From: Pseudomonadota bacterium
GTDB lineage: Bacteria > Bdellovibrionota > UBA1018 > CAIMNF01
Assembly (NCBI GenBank): GCA_027486675.1
Contig: JAIXOQ010000026.1
Span: 1 to 49,909 of the forward strand
Length of the DNA stretch: 49,909 bases
Direction of reading: 5' to 3'
Shown here: positions 31,449 through 38,271 of the stretch, piece after piece
How the letters are laid out: every line of letters starts with the position of its first letter
How positions within the stretch are numbered: the stretch's first letter is position 1
Program-made: the position numbers and the translations under genes
Notes under the pieces: generated by a model
Databases searched by the model: none
Told to the model about the DNA's origin: nothing
What the model saw: the letters and a program-made list of their open reading frames with translations, nothing else

Positions 31449-32626
31449 GGCGACAACTCCGGCAGAAGTCGTTCACCGGGCAGGACGTGTACTCGGCATC
31501 CTTGGAGCGAGTGCGCTACCTGTACAAACGGTTCGACCACGTAATCATTTCTTTTTCCGGCGGCAAAGACAGCACCGTTGTTTTGAACATCACAATAGAG
31601 GTTGCCCGTGACCTTAATCGTCTACCTGTTCGTGCGATATTTGTCGATGAAGAAGTCATCGACCCCTACACGATAGAATACGTGAGCCGGGTTCGTGAGC
31701 TGCCCGAAGTGCAGTTGGATTGGTACTGCTTGCCGGTCAAACACCGTAACGCCTGTAGCACCGAACAGCCGTATTGGTACTGTTGGAACCCCGAAGAACG
31801 CCACCTTTGGGTTCGGGAGCCACCACCGTGGGCAATCATGGAGCATCCCGAACTAGAGCTAGGCGAAAGCTACCAACAGTGGATGCCCCGCATATTCCCC
31901 AACAGCATGGGGAGTGTTGCTTTGCTCACCGGCATCAGGACGCAGGAAAGCCTAAGACGGTTTCAGGTCATTGCCGGCAAACGGAATGATCCTTACATCA
32001 AGACACGAGCCATTGCGCACAACTGCTACAACACGCATCCAATATACGATTGGAGTACGGAAGACGTATGGAAGTATGTTCAGGTAAAGAGCCTAGACTA
32101 CAACCGATGCTATGACGTGTTCAACCATACGGATATGCACGGAAAATTGCTGCAGCAGCGAGTTTGCCAACCTTTCGGAGAAGAACCACTGCGCAAGCTC
32201 CATGTGTACGCAGAATGTTTTCCCGAAATGTGGGCGAAGATGCTAGGGCGTGTAAAGGGCGTGAACACGGCGTTCCGATATGCGAATACGGAACTGTATT
32301 TGAGCGGCACAAAGCCCGATGGCATCAGTTGGGAGGACTATTGCCACCAACGAGTGCTTGACTACACCGATGAAGCCATCCGCAAAAAGGTGGAAGGCAA
32401 CATTCAAGCCCTTATCCGTAGGCATTACCGCAAAACAGATGACCCCATAGACGATGCAATTGCCCACCCCGTAAGTGGTTGCAGTTGGCGTTTCCTATCG
32501 AAAATCGCTGTAAAAGGCGATTTGAAGAACAGAACCCAAAACAAGATGCTCAACGAAGCGATGAACCGTTGCAAGCAGTTGGGCATCACCACTGATGAAG
32601 CGAAGGAGCTATACGGACGTGCGTAA
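31445..32626 (+). CDS. ibrA: IbrA-like PAPS reductase-family protein (DUF3440)
   Basis: This 393-aa protein is a second PP-loop enzyme with SGGKDS at 38-43. NTHPIYDWSTEDVWKYV (about 198-214) is the typical second motif, and a long C-terminal domain (RKLHVYAECFPEMWAKMLGR onward) fits the DUF3440 extension of IbrA/YbdN. It starts with GTG overlapping the previous stop. IbrA is usually encoded with the ParB-like IbrB, and an IbrB-like gene follows here. IbrAB are known as activators of eib genes in E. coli; the underlying chemistry is not settled. Confidence 0.85.
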   Translation: MRRQLRQKSFTGQDVYSASLERVRYLYKRFDHVIISFSGGKDSTVVLNITIEVARDLNRLPVRAIFVDEEVIDPYTIEYVSRVRELPEVQLDWYCLPVKHRNACSTEQPYWYCWNPEERHLWVREPPPWAIMEHPELELGESYQQWMPRIFPNSMGSVALLTGIRTQESLRRFQVIAGKRNDPYIKTRAIAHNCYNTHPIYDWSTEDVWKYVQVKSLDYNRCYDVFNHTDMHGKLLQQRVCQPFGEEPLRKLHVYAECFPEMWAKMLGRVKGVNTAFRYANTELYLSGTKPDGISWEDYCHQRVLDYTDEAIRKKVEGNIQALIRRHYRKTDDPIDDAIAHPVSGCSWRFLSKIAVKGDLKNRTQNKMLNEAMNRCKQLGITTDEAKELYGRA

Positions 32627-33122
32627 CGCTCAACCTATCGACACAGTTAGGTGGGTACATCGGGACACATTGAAACCCAATCACTACAACCCGAACAGCG
32701 TTCCACCTCCCGAACTCGAACTCCTAGCCATCAGCATCAGGGAAGATGGATGGACACAGCCCATCGTAGTCAATCCCGACATGACCATTATTGATGGCTT
32801 CCATCGGTGGACTGTTAGCGGCCAATTGGAGGTGTACAAGCTTACCGGCGGCATGGTTCCGGTGGTCACTATAACCCCGCTCGATATGAGTAGTCAGATG
32901 ATGGCAACTGTGCGCCACAATAGAGCTAGGGGAATTCACGGCGTATTGAAGATGGCGGACATAGTTGAACGCATGTTGAACAGTGGCGTTCAAGTTTCAG
33001 AGATATGCCGTAAATTGCAGATGGAAACAGAAGAAGTCTATCGACTAGCCAACAGAAAGGGCATTCCTAGAACAGCACTTATCAAGAATGCTGAATGGTC
33101 TGAAAGTTGGGTACCAAAATGA
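32595..33122 (+). CDS. ibrB: IbrB-like ParB-domain protein
   Basis: This 175-aa protein has the ParB/Srx domain with HYNPNSVPPPELELLAISI, EDGWTQPIVVNPDMTIIDGFH (about 53-73), where DGFHRW replaces the GERR motif of true ParB, as in the IbrB/YbdM family. A C-terminal HTH-like region follows (VSEICRKLQMETEEVYRLAN). The longest frame overlaps ibrA by 32 bp; GTG at 32619 would give an 8-bp overlap and fits the GTG usage of the two upstream genes. It closes the cassette 6 bp before the small terminase gene. Confidence 0.82.
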   Translation: MKRRSYTDVRNAQPIDTVRWVHRDTLKPNHYNPNSVPPPELELLAISIREDGWTQPIVVNPDMTIIDGFHRWTVSGQLEVYKLTGGMVPVVTITPLDMSSQMMATVRHNRARGIHGVLKMADIVERMLNSGVQVSEICRKLQMETEEVYRLANRKGIPRTALIKNAEWSESWVPK

Positions 33123-33128
33123 CCGAGT

Positions 33129-33698
33129 ATGAGCAAAAAGCAATCAACTTCAGGAGAAAAGCCTTTATCCGTCAGCGAGTACGCCCGCCGTAAGGGCGTA
33201 AGCCATACATCTGTGTTTCGTGCCATTGATGCCGGCAGATTGGTAAAGGGGTTGGTGGTTCTAGCCAACGGCAAGAAAGGCATCATCGAGAGCATTGCCG
33301 ACAAAGAGTGGGTGGAGAATACGAACACCGATCACCACTTTTCCCGATACAGCGTTCAGGGTGGGAAGAACGCCACCGATATCGACCCCGAAGAAACTAA
33401 GGCGCAGTCACAGAACAGATTGCAGGCTGCCAAACGTGCCAAAGCCATTTTCGATGCCAAGCTAGCCGAGCTAGACTACAAGAAAAAAGCCGGCATATTG
33501 GTCGAGAAGGATAAGGTGTACAAGAAGCTGTACGAGTTTGGGCAGGTATTACAGAGCGAGTTGTTGGCAATTCCCGACAAAGTAATAGACGAGCTGCTTG
33601 CTACCGACAACAGGAATGAAGCAGTAGCGAAGTTGTACGACGAGATAGCGGGCGTATTGGAACGACTTACGAAGTACGACAATGCCGAGGTAGTTTAA
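33129..33698 (+). CDS. Small terminase subunit
   Basis: This 189-aa protein has an N-terminal winged/HTH region (SVSEYARRKGVSHTSVFRAIDAG) followed by a helical region (AKAIFDAKLAELDYKKKAGILVEKDKVYKKL), the pattern of Nu1/DUF1441-type small terminases. It would recognise the packaging site (probably cos, since the large subunit is lambda-like). It is 2.3 kb upstream of the large subunit with RNA genes and SSB between, which is unusual. Confidence 0.78.
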   Translation: MSKKQSTSGEKPLSVSEYARRKGVSHTSVFRAIDAGRLVKGLVVLANGKKGIIESIADKEWVENTNTDHHFSRYSVQGGKNATDIDPEETKAQSQNRLQAAKRAKAIFDAKLAELDYKKKAGILVEKDKVYKKLYEFGQVLQSELLAIPDKVIDELLATDNRNEAVAKLYDEIAGVLERLTKYDNAEVV

Positions 33699-33705
33699 AA
33701 TTCGG

Positions 33706-33765
33706 GTAAAAATTACGCAAAAATATTTTTTTGGTATTCAAAAATGTGTATTTTTGCTCTGTATT
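33706..33765 (+). promoter_or_regulatory. Promoter/operator of the tRNA-like cluster
   Basis: The perfect -7 box TATTTTTG (33749-33756) has a TTTG at 33730-33733, 15 bp upstream, closer than usual. Just before it is GTAA-N3-TTAC (33706-33716). On the minus strand that region reads TTTTTGCGTAATTTTTACC, matching the core of the three early promoters but facing the other way, so it may be an operator here. It follows the small terminase stop by 7 bp. Confidence 0.6.
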
Positions 33766-33811
33766 CATATCGATAGGTTTTCCTGCCGTGTTTCCACACG
33801 GGAGGATATTT

Positions 33812-33876
33812 GGAGAGAAGTTCAACTGTTTGAGAGTTGATTATTGGTAAAAGTGGTTCGATTCCACCTCTCTCCG
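33812..33876 (+). tRNA. tRNA-Ser-like RNA lacking one arm
   Basis: The acceptor stem GGAGAGA/TCTCTCC (33812-33818, 33869-33875) is perfect and with G73 resembles bacterial tRNA-Ser. The T arm is GTGG-TTCGATT-CCAC. Only one further hairpin exists (CAACT/AGTTG with the 7-nt loop GTTTGAG), so the RNA is 65 nt with no separate D arm. The loop could present TTG, or TGA if read one base later. A hairpin (CCTGCCGTG/CACGGGAGG) lies just upstream at 33782-33804. It is either a reduced tRNA or a tRNA-like decoy. Confidence 0.5.
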
Positions 33877-34001
33877 CGCAAAAGACCAACACGAGAAAGG
33901 CGTGGGCTAAAACGAACAGTGTTTTTGCAAGCGGCACGACAGTAACCCACACCCCTGCAAAGGGGCGTTGCAATGGCTGACAGCCGGAAAGACGGCAACA
34001 T

Positions 34002-34114
34002 GGGGCAAGGGTTCGAACTTAGTAGTGAAACAAACAAGCTGCCGGTACGTAACGGTGCAGAGCATGTCAGTAGCTATGTTTAAGGTTTGGGCGGGTTCGA
34101 CTCCCGCAGCTCCG
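34002..34114 (+). ncRNA. tmRNA-like tRNA-Ala-like RNA without a clear tag frame
   Basis: The 3' end has a perfect T arm GCGGG-TTCGACT-CCCGC and AGCTCC, as in tmRNA. The 5' end GGGGC (34002) pairs with GCTCC (34109-34113), with G-U at the third pair, the alanine identity mark. The 5' side has GGGTTCGAAC, resembling the GGxTTCGAC of tmRNA. GAACTTAG and TAAGGTTT can pair as a P2-like helix, enclosing about 60 nt with a CTGCCG/CGGTGCAG hairpin. It is far shorter than a normal tmRNA and no ALAA-type tag is seen. The preceding 33880-34000 has further stems (GTGGG/CCCAC, CCCC/GGGG, GGCT/AGCC), so the RNA may be longer. Confidence 0.4.
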
Positions 34115-34220
34115 CAACCTTTTTTATGCGAAGCAGGCCGAAGCGAAGACGTTCAGTGTTCGGCAAAATTCTGAATTGCGCTTGACGGGTGGCGACCCGT
34201 GACAGTTGGAACGACAACGG

Positions 34221-34290
34221 AAGGAAGTAGCTCAGTTGGTTAGAGCCGTGGGTTGCCACGAGGTCACGGGTTCGATGCCCGTCTTCTTTT
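34221..34290 (+). tRNA. tRNA-like RNA with a shortened anticodon arm
   Basis: The acceptor AAGGAAG/CTTCTTT, D arm GCTC-AGTTGGTTA-GAGC and T arm ACGGG-TTCGATG-CCCGT are all normal. Between D and T arms are 24 nt instead of the usual 28. The stem CGTGG/CCACG (34247-34251, 34256-34260) encloses only GTTG, so there is no 7-nt anticodon loop. TGCC within it hints at descent from a Gly (GCC) tRNA. It cannot decode in the normal way. Confidence 0.55.
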
Positions 34291-34295
34291 CAAAT

Positions 34296-34406
34296 GCAGT
34301 TGTGGCGGAATTGATAGACGCTCATGTTAGGGGTTAAATAACCCACGCTGAAACAATGCTCCATGAATGTAGACGTACAATGCAGGCTCGAAACCTGCCA
34401 ACTGCA
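34296..34406 (+). tRNA. tRNA-Leu-like RNA with a 28-nt insertion in the anticodon loop
   Basis: A perfect acceptor GCAGTTG/CAACTGC, A73, a Leu-type D arm (GCGGAATTGATAGACGC), a class II variable arm (TGTA-GACG-TACA) and T arm GCAGG-CTCGAAA-CCTGC mark a tRNA-Leu. The anticodon stem TCATG/CATGA (34322-34326, 34362-34366) encloses 35 nt rather than 7. The insertion contains the hairpin GGGTT-AAAT-AACCC. TTAA within it is compatible with a UAA anticodon. The insertion is too short for a group I intron. Confidence 0.6.
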
Positions 34407-34474
34407 CTAAACTATTTTTTAACCCGACGGAGAAACGGCAAGGAAATAGTATCCCGATGGAATATCGGCACATC

Positions 34475-34550
34475 ACCCGGAACGTGGCAGAAATCTTAAC
34501 GGGATAACGTTTCGTTATACCCTTGTACAAGTAGCCTGCCGGGTATTTTT
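34475..34550 (+). terminator. Structured RNA/terminator ending the tRNA-like cluster
   Basis: ACCCGG (34475-34480) pairs with CCGGGT (34539-34544), which is followed by ATTTTT. GGCAG/CTGCC can extend or compete with this helix, and GGGATAACG-TTT-CGTTATACCC forms an inner hairpin (34501-34522). CCGAT/ATCGG forms another at 34454-34468. It ends 23 bp before the next gene. It may simply terminate the RNA operon, or be a further structured RNA. Confidence 0.5.
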
Positions 34551-34572
34551 CAAGTCAACAAAAACCACAAAT

Positions 34573-34845
34573 ATGAAATCATGGATTTTTATTGCCATAG
34601 CTGTTGTTATATGGTTATGGTCATTGCACATCAAAGTACAGTTTAAGCCGTTTAGTGTATCGTTTGTCAATTGGAGAGAAGCCCTAGGAATTGTCCTTGT
34701 TGTGATTGGGGTTCATTTTATGAAAGAGGACTACGGCAGGGAGAAATACAGTAAAGGCTTTGACGTAGGAGCAGATTTTGTTTTGCAAACAATCAAAAGC
34801 AAGCTCGACAGTACCAATAATTCTCAACCACAAACACCACAATAA
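34573..34845 (+). CDS. Small membrane protein
   Basis: This 90-aa protein has an N-terminal transmembrane segment (WIFIAIAVVIWLWSLHI, about 3-19) and a second hydrophobic stretch (ALGIVLVVIGVHFM, about 38-51), then a soluble tail (GFDVGADFVLQTIKSKLD). Function is unknown; proximity to SSB gives no clear hint. It ends 1 bp before the SSB start. Confidence 0.6.
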   Translation: MKSWIFIAIAVVIWLWSLHIKVQFKPFSVSFVNWREALGIVLVVIGVHFMKEDYGREKYSKGFDVGADFVLQTIKSKLDSTNNSQPQTPQ

Positions 34846-34846
34846 C

Positions 34847-35347
34847 ATGGCACTCAATCGTTATCAGTTTACAGGAAACATCGGCAAAGACGCCGAAGTC
34901 CGAACCCTTGAGAATGGCTCTATCGCAATCGGCTTTACTGTTGCGGTATCGGAGAAATACAAAGACCGTCAAGGCAACGAACAGACAACCACCACATGGG
35001 TGAATTGCACCCGTTGGGTAGTTGCAGGCGGCAGCACAGCCATTGCACCGTACCTCAAGAAAGGCACGAAGGTACTCGTTGAGGGCAAGCCATTGGCACG
35101 GGCATACAACACCAATTCGGGAGAGGTAGCCGCATCGCTAGAGGTGCGAGTTGATACCATCGAGCTGTTGGGGCAGCCACAGCAGCAAGGCGCAGCAGGG
35201 CAGCAAGCAGCACCGCAACCACAGCCGCAGCCACAAACGCAGCATAGGTCACAAGCACCACAGCCGCAGGTGTACACGCCACAGCACCCAATTACGCAGC
35301 ATCAATGGCCGGCAGCAGTTGGCGCAGACGATGATTTGCCGTTCTAA
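34847..35347 (+). CDS. ssb: Single-stranded DNA-binding protein
   Basis: This 166-aa protein has the SSB OB fold: MALNRYQFTGNIGKDAEVRT, FTVAVSEKYKDRQGNEQTTT and WVNCTRWVVAGGSTAIAPYLKKGTKVLVEG, then a Gln/Pro-rich linker (about 108-155) and the acidic tip DDDLPF, the protein-docking tail conserved in bacterial SSB. ATG at 34847 starts the domain correctly. Unusually it is between the two terminase genes rather than with the early replication genes. A terminator follows at 35365. Confidence 0.93.
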   Translation: MALNRYQFTGNIGKDAEVRTLENGSIAIGFTVAVSEKYKDRQGNEQTTTTWVNCTRWVVAGGSTAIAPYLKKGTKVLVEGKPLARAYNTNSGEVAASLEVRVDTIELLGQPQQQGAAGQQAAPQPQPQPQTQHRSQAPQPQVYTPQHPITQHQWPAAVGADDDLPF

Positions 35348-35364
35348 AACAAACTTCAAAACCA

Positions 35365-35395
35365 AGCGGCAGCACATCACTGCCGCTATTTTAAT
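35365..35395 (+). terminator. Terminator after ssb
   Basis: AGCGGCAG (35365-35372) pairs with CTGCCGCT (35380-35387) around CACATCA and is followed by ATTTTAAT. Confidence 0.75.
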
Positions 35396-35423
35396 ACCCT
35401 AATCACCATCCAAAACCACAAAC

Positions 35424-35825
35424 ATGAAACTGAAAAAGTTCGCCCCCGTAGACACGCACAGAAAAAAGAACACTGTTGCAGCCATTAGCTTGAACGTGAA
35501 AGTAGGCTCAATCAGAATTTCACAAAAGGCGGCAGAATTGCTAGCCATCAAGGAAGACGATTTCATTGAGTTCGCAAAGGATGAAGACACTAACGCTTGG
35601 TTTGTTTGCAAATCTGACACGGGCTTCAAAATCCGCACGAAATCACCAACTGCAAGAGATTCATCAGGCCATGTAATTCAATCAACGCACTTAGTTAGAG
35701 AGATATTCGAGGCTGCCAATTTCGTAGAAACATCAGGCAGATGCATCATTGGTACCGAGCCCGTAGATATTGATGGCGTACAATGGTTTGAAATAATCAC
35801 TCTTTCACTCAAAAAACTACGCTAA
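35424..35825 (+). CDS. Hypothetical protein
   Basis: This 133-aa protein is strand-rich in the middle (TVAAISLNVKVGSIRISQKA, DFIEFAKDEDTNAWFVCKS). The pattern is compatible with an AbrB- or barrel-like fold, but no family is recognised. It overlaps the next gene by one base. Confidence 0.6.
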   Translation: MKLKKFAPVDTHRKKNTVAAISLNVKVGSIRISQKAAELLAIKEDDFIEFAKDEDTNAWFVCKSDTGFKIRTKSPTARDSSGHVIQSTHLVREIFEAANFVETSGRCIIGTEPVDIDGVQWFEIITLSLKKLR

Positions 35826-36031
35826 TGAACCTATCCCCCCTCGAATACGCTCGCAAGGTTGCCGAAATGAGGCGCAACCAAGTACTTTACTTTAGCCGTG
35901 TCCGTAGCCAAACGCAGCTCGAAAAATGTAAGGTGCTAGAGGCGGAGGTAGACCACCTCACAAAACAGTTCTTGGGCGATGTGCCGCAAGAAGAACCAAA
36001 ATCAAAATTTACGCAGACATCTATTTTCTAA
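35825..36031 (+). CDS. Hypothetical small helical protein
   Basis: This 68-aa protein is predicted helical (SPLEYARKVAEMRRNQVLYF; EKCKVLEAEVDHLTKQF). It directly precedes the large terminase (2-bp gap), and may be a terminase accessory protein by position only. Confidence 0.6.
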   Translation: MNLSPLEYARKVAEMRRNQVLYFSRVRSQTQLEKCKVLEAEVDHLTKQFLGDVPQEEPKSKFTQTSIF

Positions 36032-36033
36032 CC

Positions 36034-37872
36034 ATGCAGATTATTAAAGGTTACCTTGACGGGTTGCGCCCTATTCCTCGAATGACGGTATCGGAGTGGT
36101 CTGACCAATTCCGATACCTTTCAAGTGTGGCTGCTGCTGAATCAGGGCTTTGGAAGACTTCCAAGACGCCCTACCTAAAAGAAATTATGGATGCTTTGAG
36201 TGCCTATTCCACCTACCAAAAGGTAGTGTCGAAGAAAGGCGCACAGCTCGGCTTTACCGAAGCCGGCAACAATTGGATTGGTTATATCATTGATGCTGCT
36301 CCCGGTCCTACATTGATGGTGCAGCCAACTGACGACATGGTGAAACGCAACTCCAAAATGCGTATCGACACCATGATTGAAGCTACACCACGGTTACGGC
36401 AGAAAATTGCACCTGCCCGTAATCGGGATAGCAACAACACCATCAACAGCAAGGGCTTTCCCGGTGGCATCCTTGTGATGGCAGGAGCGAACAGTGCTGC
36501 GGGGCTTCGCTCTATGCCGGCACGCAACCTTTTTTTGGATGAAGTGGATAGCTACCCGCAAGACCTTGATGGGGAAGGTTCGCCAATCGACCTTGCCATA
36601 GCTCGTACCCGTACGTATGGGCGGAAAAAAATCTACATCGTTTCCACCCCTACGGTGCAGGGGCATTCCGTTATCGATGCCGAATTTGAGAGTACCGACC
36701 AACGGCATTTCTTCGTGCCTTGTCCCCATTGCGGCTGCTATCAGACGTTGAAGTTCGAGCGGCTACGTTGGCAGAAAGGCAAGCCCGAAACCGTTGCCTA
36801 CTCCTGCGAGCATTGCGAAGAGGCGATACCGCACCGCTACAAGGCGAAGATGCTAGCCAACGGAAGATGGATAGCGACTAAGCCCGAAAACGCCAATCCC
36901 GACACAGTCGGCTTTTTCATAAGCTCTCTGTATTCACCATTTGCCGGCTACACATGGTCGCATATTGCTGCTGACTACGAAGATGCAATAGGCGATACGC
37001 CTAAGATGAAAACGTTTGTCAACACCGTGCTTGGCGAGTGTTGGAAAGAAGAAGGCGAAGCGCCGCCCTACAAAAACCTATACAACCGGAGGGAAGAATA
37101 CCAACCGAACACCCCGAATAAGGATGTTGCATTCATCACAGCAGGGGTGGACGTTCAAAAAGACAGGCTAGAGCTAGAGCTAGTAGGGTGGTGCGAGGGT
37201 AAGCGGGCGTACTCAATCGACTACCGTGTGCTGATGGGTGACACGGCAAAGCTCCCCGTTTGGGACGAGCTTGCAAAGGTCGTTGGGGAACGATGGGTTC
37301 GTGAGGACGGAGCCGAAATGCCATTGCGCATGATGGCAGTAGATACGGGGTACAACACGAGCTACGCATACGACTTCTGCCGCAGGTTCGATGCCACTAG
37401 GGTAGTTCCCGTGAAGGGTTCCGACTCACTCAATCTGCATATTTCCGCACCTCGCCAAATCGACACCTCACGGAGTGGGCGCAAGATTGGAGGAACAAGG
37501 GTGTGGATGGTAGGTTCGTCCATGATAAAGTCAGAGATATACGGATGTTTGCGCCTCGAAAAACAAGAGGACGGAACGCCACCACCCGGCTATTGTCACT
37601 TTCCGCAGTATGACGAGAATTATTTCAAGGGGCTAACCTGCGAAACGTTGCAGTTTCGAGTGGTCAAAGGCTTTCGAAAGTACGAGTGGGTGAAGCCCGA
37701 CCATGCCCGAAACGAGCCATTGGACTGCCGTGTGTATGCGAGAGCTGCTGCTGCAGTAGTTGGGATGGATAGGTTTACTCAACGAGATTGGCAGGACATG
37801 TACAGCTCGTATGTGACTGTTACCAAGACAACGGAAGTAAACAAGAAACGTAGATCATCGTACTGGGACTAG
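36034..37872 (+). CDS. Large terminase subunit (GpA family)
   Basis: This 612-aa protein is of the lambda gpA family, which cuts at cos and packages DNA. The ATPase part has KKGAQLGFTEAGNNW (a variant P-loop region, about 67-81) and Walker B NLFLDEVDSYPQD (about 166-178). A zinc-ribbon-like region CPHCGCY...CEHCEE (about 230-265) follows. The nuclease part begins TAGVDVQKDRLELELVGW (about 369-386) and has VDTGYNTSYAYDFC. The C-terminal acidic/aromatic segment fits the family. The gene is in the late operon before the gpW-like connector and portal. Confidence 0.93.
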   Translation: MQIIKGYLDGLRPIPRMTVSEWSDQFRYLSSVAAAESGLWKTSKTPYLKEIMDALSAYSTYQKVVSKKGAQLGFTEAGNNWIGYIIDAAPGPTLMVQPTDDMVKRNSKMRIDTMIEATPRLRQKIAPARNRDSNNTINSKGFPGGILVMAGANSAAGLRSMPARNLFLDEVDSYPQDLDGEGSPIDLAIARTRTYGRKKIYIVSTPTVQGHSVIDAEFESTDQRHFFVPCPHCGCYQTLKFERLRWQKGKPETVAYSCEHCEEAIPHRYKAKMLANGRWIATKPENANPDTVGFFISSLYSPFAGYTWSHIAADYEDAIGDTPKMKTFVNTVLGECWKEEGEAPPYKNLYNRREEYQPNTPNKDVAFITAGVDVQKDRLELELVGWCEGKRAYSIDYRVLMGDTAKLPVWDELAKVVGERWVREDGAEMPLRMMAVDTGYNTSYAYDFCRRFDATRVVPVKGSDSLNLHISAPRQIDTSRSGRKIGGTRVWMVGSSMIKSEIYGCLRLEKQEDGTPPPGYCHFPQYDENYFKGLTCETLQFRVVKGFRKYEWVKPDHARNEPLDCRVYARAAAAVVGMDRFTQRDWQDMYSSYVTVTKTTEVNKKRRSSYWD

Positions 37873-37874
37873 TT

Positions 37875-38063
37875 ATGAGTGTATCATCAATCAACAAAAA
37901 CAGAGGTGTTGTTACATTCTTTCGTGATGGCAAAATTGTACAGCAGTGTGAGTACGAAAACCGAAACACAAGAAACAACAAGATTGCCTACTTTACCATG
38001 AATACGAGAAATCTACATGGAAAGTTTTGGTACGTAACTAGCCCAAAGACTGTAACTTCGTAA
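37875..38063 (+). CDS. Hypothetical small protein
   Basis: This 62-aa protein is basic and strand-rich (RGVVTFFRDGKIVQQCEYEN). It lies between the large terminase and gpW-like genes with gaps of 2 and 1 bp. Function unknown. Confidence 0.5.
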   Translation: MSVSSINKNRGVVTFFRDGKIVQQCEYENRNTRNNKIAYFTMNTRNLHGKFWYVTSPKTVTS

Positions 38064-38064
38064 C

Positions 38065-38271
38065 ATGACAACGAATTACACCACTGAAAATCTGCAAGCG
38101 TTGGAACAGGCAATTGCGCTTGGAGCCACAGAAGTTTGGTACGGAGATAAGCGCATCGTTTATCGCTCTTTGGGGGAGATGATACGCATTCGTGACCTCA
38201 TGAAGATAGAGTTAGGGCTAGTTACCGGCGCATCAAAAAAGGTTATACCATCTTACAATAAGGGACTATGA
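38065..38271 (+). CDS. Head-tail connector gpW-like protein
   Basis: This 68-aa protein matches lambda gpW in size and pattern: an N-terminal helix ENLQALEQAIALGATEVWYG, then a strand KRIVYRSLGEMIRIRDLMK. In lambda, W sits between terminase A and portal B and closes the filled head; here the same order is found. It overlaps the portal gene by 4 bp. Confidence 0.8.
   Translation: MTTNYTTENLQALEQAIALGATEVWYGDKRIVYRSLGEMIRIRDLMKIELGLVTGASKKVIPSYNKGL

Noticed and set aside
34327-34361. Group I intron in the tRNA-Leu-like gene
   Set aside because: The insert is only 28 nt beyond a normal loop; group I introns need about 200 nt or more with P3/P7 core pairing.
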